A stretch of 64,000 nucleotides of DNA from G963667975 sp963677395 (GTDB lineage Bacteria; Bacteroidota; Bacteroidia; Bacteroidales; G963667975). Within the stretch, counting starts at the first letter, position 1; each line of letters begins with the position of its first letter. Shown piece after piece: positions 1 through 9,900 of the stretch. Location: contig OY781965.2 in NCBI GenBank assembly GCA_963677395.2, positions 620,001-684,000 of the forward strand, written 5' to 3'. Under the pieces are notes generated by a model, which worked only from the letters and a program-made list of their open reading frames with translations, did not search any database and had not been told where the DNA came from. The translations under genes were made by a program, and so were the position numbers.

Positions 1-3000
1 TACATTATTGGTTCCGGTAATGGTAAATGAGCCATTACTTTGGTCAGTTTTGGAGGCATCAAACAAGTCGAAAACACGCAGAAGACATGTTACAGAAGTT
101 ACATTGTTTACAGTCCAGCTATAGGTGCAATTTGTAGCAGAGGTACTATAACTCTGGATAATTGTATTCCAACTGGTTCCGTTATCGGTTGAGTATTGAA
201 TGGTATATTGTCCGGAAGTAGCTCCTGCTGTCCATGATACTGTTTTAATTTCACAACCTAAATAATTTTCTCCACCGTTTGGTGACGTTAATGTAATGAA
301 AGGCGCAAGCGTAAACACATTATCGCTGATATCGTAATTTGCGGGGTTATTCGTTTCTGATACCCTGACCAATGCTTTTACAGTAGGATTGTTTGGGAGT
401 ATCCAATTGTAACTTCCACTATTTGAGGTTGATGAGGTTATAGGTAGCCAGTTGGCTCCAGAGTCTATTGAATAGTCAATCTTTACATAAGATGATAAGA
501 AACTACCGGCTGTCCATGTAATTGATTGGGTTTTTCCGGCTAACCATGTTTCTCCACCGTTAGGAGCAGTAAGTTGGCGTGCAGCGGGTATAATGGTGAA
601 TATAGCATTACTTTGGTCAGTTTTACAACTATTGCTGTAATCCTCAACTTTTATCAAACAGCTAGTGGCTGGAGTATTTGGAACAGTCCATGCGTAACTT
701 CCTCCGGATGTACTCGTTGTAATGTTGTTCCATGTTGTTCCATTGTTCAGTGAGTAGTCAATTTTTACCGAAGAGGTAGTACCACTGGTTGAGTAGAGAA
801 TATTATATGTTCCCCATCCTTGCCATATTTCCCCGCCATTAGGTGTTAATACTTGGATATTTGATGTTTGGGTTAATGCAAAGCTTGAGTCACTGATGTC
901 TGATTTTGTTATATCTGAAACATCACGAACCCGGACTTTGCAATTTGGCAACGAAACATTTGGCATGGTTGACCATGTATATGTTGCATTGGTTGAGCTT
1001 GTTGCATAAGATGAGTTTATCGCATTCCAGGTAATTCCATTATCGGAAGTATATTCAATAGCAAAAGTTCCTGAGGTTCCACCAGTTGTCCAGCGAATGG
1101 TGTAATTGTTACATCCTTCCAGAATGTTTCCTCCGTTGGGTGCTGTTACGGTGATGTAGGGAAGTATTGAGAAAACAGCATCCGAAGAGTCTTTTTGTAC
1201 AGGATTTCCTAACTCGCTCACTCTAACCAGGCATTGTGTTGAAGGTGAATTTGGTACTGCCCATGTGTAGGATCCATTGTTCGGTGTTGAAGCAATGATT
1301 GTATTCCAGCTTTGACCGTTGTTGATGGAGTAATCTATGGAAACATTAGAGGTTAAATATGAGGCATTTGACCATGTAATGGTTCGCGAGGTTCCGGCAA
1401 AAATAGATTCACCACCATTGGGTGTTAACAAATACGGGGTTGCAGCAACGATGGTGAAGTTCGCATTACTTATATCGAATTTACAGGTGTTATCACCATC
1501 TTCAACTTTTATAAGACAATTTGTTGAAGGAGTGTTAGGAACGTTCCATGTATAGGTGTTGTTGGAAATACTGGTGTAAGATGCAATTGTATTCCAGCTT
1601 GTTCCGTTATTTAACGAATAGTAGATATTGTAATATCCTGAAACATTGTTCGATGCCCAGGTTATGTTTGTAGGCGTCGGATTAACAATAGAAATGCTTG
1701 CAGCCCAGCCTGTGTAGGAATAACTACTTGAACTCCATACAAAAGTTAATTGTCCTGTTGGATTTGAAGCAATAACCGTTCCCGGGCTATAACTACTGTA
1801 ATATGTTCCAATGAGTGGAGCACTGGTATTTGGTCCGTTATAGATATATAACCTGTCATTGGAGTTGTAGGTGCTAAAAGTGCTGAAATCGAAACGAAGC
1901 ATAGTTCCTGGAATAACCGGAGTAAACGTTTTGGTATAGCTTTCATATGAGCTATAGTTTCCGGAAGAACCACCTGCATCGTAAAAATATCCGGATGAGG
2001 TTGTTACGGGTGTATTTGACATTAAGTAAGAACTTCCGGATGATGTGGCGGTGATCGCCTTCCAGTTTTCGCCACCATTAGGCGACATAATTACAATGCT
2101 ACTGGATGCTGCTAAGGTGAAATTTGCATCACTTTCATCCGTTCTGCTTGTATTGTTTACATCGGTTATACGTATCAAACAGTTTGATGATGAGATATTT
2201 GGAAGTACATTCCATGTATAGGAACTTGAAATAGAGGAAGAACTGTAGTTGTTAATAATTGTATTCCAACTTGTTCCATTATTGGAAGAATATTCTATCT
2301 TATAATTTCCACTAGTTCCTCCTGCAATCCATGAAATTGTTTGAGAACCGCATCCATACAAGTATTCTCCCCCGTTTGGAGAAGTAATGGTAATGTGAGG
2401 AACAACTGTAAAAACGGCATTACTTTGATCATAATTACAGGAGTTGGTTTTGTCTTCAACTTTGATTAATGCTGTAGCAGAAGGTGTATTCGGAACGCTC
2501 CAGTTATAAGTGCCACCCGAAGTACTAGAAGTTATTACAGTCCAGTTTAATCCGTTATCTGTTGAGTATGAGATTTTTGCTGCTGTTGTTGGCCCGCTTA
2601 GAGCATACTGTATGGGATAACTGTATCCGACTTTCCAGTTCTCAGCTCCGTTCGGGGAATACAGAACAACATTATTGGTTCCTGTTATTGTAAACGAACC
2701 ATTACTTTGGTCTGATTTAGAGACATCAAACAAGTCGAATACCCGAATCATACAGTTGGAAGAGGTTACATTGTTTACAGTCCAGCTATAGGTACAATTT
2801 GTTGCAGACGTTTGGTAATTCTGAATTATAGTGCTCCAAGTCAGTCCATTATCTGTTGAGTATTGAATGGTATATTGCCCCGAGGTATTTCCTGCAGTCC
2901 ATGCGATGGTTTTTACTTCACAACCCAGATAGTTTTCACCACCATTGGGCGAGGTTAAGGTAATAAAGGGTGCAATTGTAAATACCGCATCACTGTTATC

Positions 3001-3879
3001 TTTTGCTGTTGGATTTCCAACTTCTGATACTCTAACAAAGCAATTAGTTGAAGGAGAATTTGGTATAATCCATGTTTGGGAGCCATCGTTAGGTGTCGAA
3101 GTCAGAAAGGAGATCCAGGTTGCACCTGAGTCTATTGAATAATCTATGGCTACGTTCGTACTGGTAAATGTTGCATTGTTCCATGTAATGCTATGCGAAG
3201 TTCCGGCTATCCAACTCTCTCCGCCATTGGGAGATGTTACAGTTGGTTGAGCAGGACTGATAGCGAAAAGGTTATTGCTTTTATCTGTCATACAGGCATT
3301 GCTGTAATCGGTGACCTTTACCAATGCACTGGCTGATGGTGAATTTGGAACACTCCACGTATAGGTTCCGGAAGTTGTATTATAATTGGTGGTAATGGTC
3401 GTCCAGGTTGAACCTGCATTGAGCGAATATTCCAAATTGTAATAGTTGGAGGTTCCGGAAGCAGTCCAGGTAATCGTTTTTTGAGTTAATCCCTGCCAGC
3501 TTTCTCCTCCGTTTGGAGAATTTAAAACCAAAGGGCCAATTACCGTAAATACTGCATTACTTTGGTCACTAATTCCGGGATTGTTTGCATCATATACTCT
3601 GATAATGAAGTTTGTAGAAGAGATGTTGGGGACAGTCCAGGAATAATTTCCTTGTGTTGTATTGTAATAACTGGCGATAGAAGTCCAGTTTGTTCCTCCA
3701 TTTGTAGAGTAGTCTATCGAATAATAATTTGAAGTTCCGGAAGCAGTCCATGTGATGTTTTTCACAACACAACCAGCCCATATCTCACTCCCATTGGGAG
3801 ATGTAATAGTGATAGATTGCGCATTCACAGTAATCGTTGTGATAACGAGTATAAAAAAGGCAAATAATAATCTTTTCAT
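1..3879 (-). CDS. Giant secreted Ig-repeat protein with nested CUB domain (partial, C-terminus off the left edge)
   Basis: The frame stays open from ATG 3879 to the window edge, giving 1293 codons and no stop. The N-terminus is a signal peptide (MKRLLFAFFILVITTITVNA). About 12 Ig-like repeats of roughly 95 residues follow, each starting with a SPNGGExW-type strand and an IxW strand, then YSxxxGxxW and a CxIKV-type strand. They resemble the Kre9/KNH-like bacterial surface repeats. Residues about 614-733 (nt 1681-2040) form a CUB-like domain, with NDRLYIYNGP and a later TGWAASI, placed between the first two strands of repeat 7. A T9SS sorting domain is expected beyond the edge but is not visible. 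It is a paralogue of the downstream-numbered neighbour (start 11737) and probably a surface adhesin or matrix protein. The repeat and secretion calls are firm; the function is inferred. Confidence 0.85.
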   Translation of the reverse strand, partial: MKRLLFAFFILVITTITVNAQSITITSPNGSEIWAGCVVKNITWTASGTSNYYSIDYSTNGGTNWTSIASYYNTTQGNYSWTVPNISSTNFIIRVYDANNPGISDQSNAVFTVIGPLVLNSPNGGESWQGLTQKTITWTASGTSNYYNLEYSLNAGSTWTTITTNYNTTSGTYTWSVPNSPSASALVKVTDYSNACMTDKSNNLFAISPAQPTVTSPNGGESWIAGTSHSITWNNATFTSTNVAIDYSIDSGATWISFLTSTPNDGSQTWIIPNSPSTNCFVRVSEVGNPTAKDNSDAVFTIAPFITLTSPNGGENYLGCEVKTIAWTAGNTSGQYTIQYSTDNGLTWSTIIQNYQTSATNCTYSWTVNNVTSSNCMIRVFDLFDVSKSDQSNGSFTITGTNNVVLYSPNGAENWKVGYSYPIQYALSGPTTAAKISYSTDNGLNWTVITSSTSGGTYNWSVPNTPSATALIKVEDKTNSCNYDQSNAVFTVVPHITITSPNGGEYLYGCGSQTISWIAGGTSGNYKIEYSSNNGTSWNTIINNYSSSSISSSYTWNVLPNISSSNCLIRITDVNNTSRTDESDANFTLAASSSIVIMSPNGGENWKAITATSSGSSYLMSNTPVTTSSGYFYDAGGSSGNYSSYESYTKTFTPVIPGTMLRFDFSTFSTYNSNDRLYIYNGPNTSAPLIGTYYSSYSPGTVIASNPTGQLTFVWSSSSYSYTGWAASISIVNPTPTNITWASNNVSGYYNIYYSLNNGTSWNTIASYTSISNNTYTWNVPNTPSTNCLIKVEDGDNTCKFDISNANFTIVAATPYLLTPNGGESIFAGTSRTITWSNASYLTSNVSIDYSINNGQSWNTIIASTPNNGSYTWAVPNSPSTQCLVRVSELGNPVQKDSSDAVFSILPYITVTAPNGGNILEGCNNYTIRWTTGGTSGTFAIEYTSDNGITWNAINSSYATSSTNATYTWSTMPNVSLPNCKVRVRDVSDITKSDISDSSFALTQTSNIQVLTPNGGEIWQGWGTYNILYSTSGTTSSVKIDYSLNNGTTWNNITTSTSGGSYAWTVPNTPATSCLIKVEDYSNSCKTDQSNAIFTIIPAARQLTAPNGGETWLAGKTQSITWTAGSFLSSYVKIDYSIDSGANWLPITSSTSNSGSYNWILPNNPTVKALVRVSETNNPANYDISDNVFTLAPFITLTSPNGGENYLGCEIKTVSWTAGATSGQYTIQYSTDNGTSWNTIIQSYSTSATNCTYSWTVNNVTSVTCLLRVFDLFDASKTDQSNGSFTITGTNNV
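98..126. repeat. Direct repeat copy, identical to 2765..2793
   Basis: 29 bases identical to 2765-2793, inside near-identical Ig repeats 12 and 4 of the same partial gene, 2667 bases (889 codons) apart. Homology continues imperfectly for about 300 bases around both. It indicates internal duplication of repeat units. Confidence 0.8.
2765..2793. repeat. Direct repeat copy, identical to 98..126
   Basis: Partner of the 29-base exact repeat at 98-126. The offset is a whole number of codons, so exchange between copies would keep the reading frame. Confidence 0.8.
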
Positions 3880-3958
3880 GGCTATTATATTTTCAGGGGT
3901 ATTAATATGTGCATGGATGTAACAGATTGCATTTAATATTTACATCCATGCCTTTTAT

Positions 3959-6900
3959 TTACATTCGTATTACTTTCTGATAAACAGTTGTTTTGCTATT
4001 CCTGATTCGAATTAGATACGTTCCTGTTTTTATGGTCATTCCTTTATTATCAATTCCTTTCCAAACCAGGGTGTTGTTACCTTTCGGATATATTTTTCCT
4101 TCAGTGTAAACAATTTCCCCCAGTATATTCAAAATTGAAATTTCAACAGTTTCTTCTTGCGATAAGTTGAATTGTATATTTGTTTCCTCGCTGAATGGGT
4201 TTGGCCATGTTTTCAGGCTAATTCCTTCCGAATTGTTTATCGGATCCAGCCCGGTTGAACTGTTTATTGCTATAGAAGCATCGGTAGCATCTATCGGTAG
4301 TTCATTTAGTTGGTTGTCAAAAGCTATCGCATTCGTTATTGCAGACGAAACTCTAATTGTTTCATTTTGACTACTGTTGCCAATCACTTTTAGTTTCAAA
4401 ATAAACACTACGGAACCATCTGCTAAAGTTTGTCCTGAAAGACTTTCGGTACTCCATAAAACAGCCAGCTTTCCTGCCGAAATAAAGTGAGTTCCAAACG
4501 TTCCGGATAGCGAAATATCTTGTGTTCCAATGTATTCAAATTGGTTTTCGTCCCATTGTAATGTGAATTGGAAACCACTTATATTGCTAAAATTCTTTAC
4601 TCTAACAGGAATAGAAATAATATTACCTGTTTGAGCATTCGCTCCGTCAAGTTGAATTCCTAAGCTATTTGCCGAAACTGATTTCGAATAGTTTGGGTTC
4701 CAGCTATTATTTACGTCACCAAGTTTTATAGCAATAAAATCCTGATTATTAAGTGTTGAGACACTACTATAGGATCTGCTGTTTTCATAAGGGAAAGGTT
4801 GTTGATAATTCGGAAATTGATAATCGGAATTTACATACTTCCACACCTGATTGTGAGGATAAGCACTGGTAGCTTGAAGAATCAGCGATTTTATCAGGAT
4901 AATATCCATGTTTGTAACGCTACCCGAAAGATTAACATCTGCAGCAATAACCTTGTATGCCGATGATAATGGCTGAACATTCAAAATGTGTCGCTGAATC
5001 AGAATTAAGTCGAGAGTTGACAAACCACTGGATGCCGTTACATTGGCTCCATTGGTGGGTGTAACAGTATAGTTGTTTCCCTGCAATAATGAAAATGCAT
5101 AATTTCCATTGTTTCCGGTTATTACCGAATCTGTTGAGGCTCCTGATAGATTTAATTTTACATTATTGATGGCATAACCCTGTTCACTATGAACATTTCC
5201 GGATACTAAAACATTCGATTGGGTATTGTTTATCACAACCGAAACATTAGCTGGTTGGCTTTGACAACCATTTACGGTGGCTCTTACATTGTAAGTTCCG
5301 GAATGTGTGTTGTTTGCCGAGTTTATGGTTGGGTTTTGCAAAACGGATGAAAATGAATTTGGTCCTGTCCAGTTGTAACTTGCATTCGGAATAGTACTTG
5401 CTGTTAATTGCAATGTGCCGTTTTGTGAAACAGGTGAGTTTGATCCGGCGACAGGCGCTGTTGGTATCGGATTTACAGTCACTCCAATATTGTTCGAAAT
5501 AGCTGAGCATCCTGTATTTGTTACAGTTACATAGTAAACGCCCGAACTAGCCACCACAATAGATTGTGATGTTTGACCTCCCGGGTACCAAACGTTTCCG
5601 CTTGTACTCGATGAAGTCAGGGTAACACTGCCTCCCGCACAGAATGCGGTTGCTCCGGTTGCAGAAATACTTGCCGTTATGCTTTGATTGATATTGAAAT
5701 TGTTATTACTTAAATCGTTGGTACTGAAATTATTTACATCCTTAACCCTGATTTTGCATTTTGTGGAATTGATATTGGGAACACTCCATGCGTATGTTCC
5801 GCTTAGGGTGCTATAATTACTGATGATTGTATTCCAGGTAATTCCACTGTCAATAGTGTATTCCAGCGTGAAATTATTTGATGTTCCGCTTGATGTCCAG
5901 TTGATGTTTTGAGTAGTACATCCGCTAAATATCTCTCCACCGTTCGGACTTGTAATTGTGATAGTAGGAGTAGGGAGTCCAATGGCAAAAGAGTTGTCAC
6001 TTTTATCCAGTTTGCAACTGCTGATAAAATCAGTTACCCTGATTAAGCAGTTACTCGACGAAACGGCTGGTACCAGCCACGAATAACTGTTTGATGGTAA
6101 ATTCTGATTGTAGGCAATATTTGTCCAGGTGCTTCCTCCATTTATAGAATAATCAATGCTATAATAGCTCGAAGATCCTAATGCTGCCCAACTGATGGTA
6201 TAATTAGAACCGGGTTGCAGACTTTCTCCGCCGTTGGGGGTATTAACAATAATTGCCGGTTTGATCGTGAAAACAGCATCGCTGACATCTGTTTTTAAAG
6301 CGTAACTGTTATCGCTTACACGGATAAGACATTGTGTGGAAGGAACATTCGGAATGGTCCAGTCGTAAGTGTTGTTGGATCCGGAAGAACTATAGCTGCT
6401 AACAATTGTGTTCCAGGTGATTCCGTTATTAGTGGAGTATTCAATTTTGTAACTTCCCGATCCGCCACCACTGTTCCATTTGATTGTGGTTTGTGTACAA
6501 ACTCTCCATTCTTCCAGACCGCTATCCCCATTGGGTGAAGTTAATACAAGCCCGGGTTTAATGCTGAATACCGCATCGCTGATATCAAAGTTTGAAGGAT
6601 TATTATATTCATTTACTTTTACCAAACATTTTGTTGAGAAGTTGGCGGGAACATTCCATGAGTAACTTCCATTGTTGTTCGCAACAGATGCAATTGGTAA
6701 CCATGTAGCACCGCTATCTGTGGAATAATTAAGACTTACATAGCTAGTGTAAAAATAATCATTTGTCCAGGTAATCGTATAGACTGATCCATAATAGGCT
6801 GATTCTCCTCCGTTTGGAGATGTTAAGCGTGGTGTCCCCGGAATAATGGAAAAGTTCGAATTACTGAAGTCTTTAACACAGGAGTTGTCGTAATCAATAA

Positions 6901-9900
6901 CTTTAATTAGACAGCTTGTTGATGGAGTATTGGGGATTGACCAGCTTAAATTTTGGCTGTAAACAGAACTACTTATGGTATTCCAGCTCGATCCATTATT
7001 AATTGAATAATAAACAGAATAATGTGTTGAACTGGTTGCAGATACCCAATTAATATTTTGAGTTGTACCTGCTTGCCATTGCTCTCCTCCATTCGGAGAA
7101 TTTATAATGATGTCATCATTTTGTTTTAAAGTAAAGATAGCATCACTTGAGTCTTTGACCAAAGGATTATTGTAGTCCTGAACTTTAATCAGGCAATTTG
7201 TTGAAGTTGGATAATCTGTTACCGGATTCCATGTGTAGGATGTAGAACTTGTGTTGGTTATATAATTCCAGCTTGTCCCGTTGTTTGTAGAAACGTAAAT
7301 TCCGTAAGAACCTGAAGTTCCTCCCTGGGTCCATGTAATATTTTTGGAGGTACATCCTTCCCAGTTTTCTCCCCCGTTAGGTGATGTTACCGTGATAAAT
7401 TGTGGAAGAACTTTAAATGTGACATCACTTTCATCGTAAACAACAGGATTATTATATTCACTTATCCTGAATTTACAGAGTAAAGAATTGATATTCGGTA
7501 AAATCCAGGAGTAAGAACCATCATTCTCTGTTGGCTCAGTAACGGTTGTCCAGCTTACTCCATTGTCTTGTGTGAATTCGATCTTTACAAAGCTTGAAGT
7601 AAGGTATTGGCTGCTCCATTGTATTGTAGTTGAATTGTTTGCATACAATGTTGTGTTGGAATTAGGATACGTAACAGTAATATAAGGTTGAGGAGGTGCA
7701 ATAGTAAAATTAGCATTGCTGATATCCTGAATACAAGTGTTATTATAGTCCTGTACTTTGATAAGGCTGGTTGTATTTGGATTATTTGGAATGCTCCATG
7801 TGTAATATGTTGAGTAAGTGCTTGATGAGAGAGAATTCCAACTGCTTCCTCCGTTAGTGGAATAGTAAACCCGGTATTGCGTTGTAGTTGGTTCCGATAT
7901 CCATGTAATATTTTTAGTAGTGCCTACTTCCCAGCTTTCTCCACCGTTTGGTGATAAAATAATGATATCGTTGTTTTTAATCAGAGTAAAGGGTGCATCA
8001 CTCGAATCTCTGGTCTGTTGATTATTATAATCAACAACCTTGATCAAACAACTTGCTGATGTTTGTACATCTGCAAGTTGACTCCATGTGTAAGAGTTTG
8101 AAGATGTGTTTGATATGTAGTTCCAGCTTTGCCCGTTGTTTGTTGAATAGTATAAGTAGAAATTGCCAGAAGTTCCACCTGAGTTCCAACTTATAGTTTT
8201 GGACGAACAACCTTTCCACTGTTCCCCGCCATTAGGTGAGGTAACTGTAATAAATGGAGGGATAACTTTGAAAACGACGTCACTTTCATCGTTTACAACA
8301 GGATTGTTGTATTCACTAATACGGAATTTACAAAGTTGTGAATTGATATTTGGCAAAGTCCAGGTATATGAACCATCATTTTCGGTTGGTTCTACAACTG
8401 TATTCCAGGTAGTTCCGCCGTTTTGTGTAAATTCAATTTTTACAAAGCTGGAGGTAAGATATTGACTGCTCCATTGTATTGTGATTGAATTTCCTGCATA
8501 TGCTGTTATGTTGCTATTGGGGGAAGTAACTGTGATATAGGGTTGAGGAGGTGCAATAGTAAAAACAGCATTGCTGATGTCCTGGATACAGGAATTGTCG
8601 TAATCGATAACTTTTACAAGACTGTTTGTGCTTGGAGCGTTCGGAACAGTCCAGTTTACATTAGTTGAATAGGTATAAGAATTGATAGAGTTCCAACTGC
8701 TTCCTCCGTTTGTTGAATAATAGGTGTAAAATCTGGAAGAAGTGGGTTCTGATACCCAACTGATAGTTTTGCTAGTGCCAACTTCCCAGCTTTCACCACC
8801 ATTGGGCGAAGTAACGATAATGTCGTTGTTTTTAATTAAGGTAAATACTAAATCGCTGGAATCTTTGATGTTAGCATTGCTATTGTCTTGCACTTTTATG
8901 AGGCAATTGTTTGAAGTAGCCACATCTGTAACCTGCGACCATGTGTATGAATTAGAAGACGTACTAGATATATAACTCCATGTATTTCCGTTATTTGTAG
9001 AATAATACAGTGCAAAACTTCCGGAAGTACCTCCCGATGTCCATGTGATAGATTTAGAAGTACAGCCTTTCCATTGTTCGCCTCCATTAGGTGAGGTAAC
9101 TGTAATAAATGGCGAAACAATTTTGAAGGCTACATCACTGATATCAAAAACCGCAGGGTTATTATACTCGCTGATACGGAATTTGCATTGTAAGGAGTTG
9201 ATATTCGGCAAAATCCATACGTGTGATCCATCATTTTCAGTGGGCTCTGCTACCGTTTGCCATGTAAGACCATTGTCTGATGTGAATTCAATCTTTACAA
9301 AACTTGAGCTTAAATAGGCACTTGTCCACTGAAGTGAAATCTGATTTCCAAAATATGTGGTAATGTTCGAATTTGGATAAGTTATTGTAATATAAGGCTG
9401 AGGAGGTGCAATTGTAAATACAGCATTACTAATATCCTGAATGCAGCTGTTGCTATAATCCTGAACTTTTACGAGACTGGTTGTGTTGGGGTTATTAGGA
9501 ATAGTCCAGTTTAATGATGTTGAAGAAGTGCTTGATGATATTGTATTCCAGCTATTTCCGTTGTTTGTGGAGTAATATACCCGATATTGATTTGTAGTTG
9601 GTTCGGAAACCCAGGTGATTGTTTTTGTTGTGCCAACTTCCCAGCTTTCACCTCCATTTGGAGAAAGTACAATGATGTCATTGTTCTTTTGTAAAGTTAA
9701 AGTTGCATCAGAAGAGTCCTTGATACTGGCATTATTGTAATCCTGAACTTTGATCAGACAATTTGAAGTTGAAGGAATGTCAATTACTGGACTCCATGTG
9801 TAACTTGATGAAGATGTGTAAGATATGTAGTTCCAGTTTTGACCATTATTTGTAGAATAATAAATCGCAAAATTTCCTGAAGTTCCTCCGGAATTCCATG

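Noticed and set aside
8163..9317. Repeated antisense frames of about 90-100 codons, similar to each other
   Set aside because: They are shadows of the Ig repeats; their similarity comes from the repeats on the coding strand.
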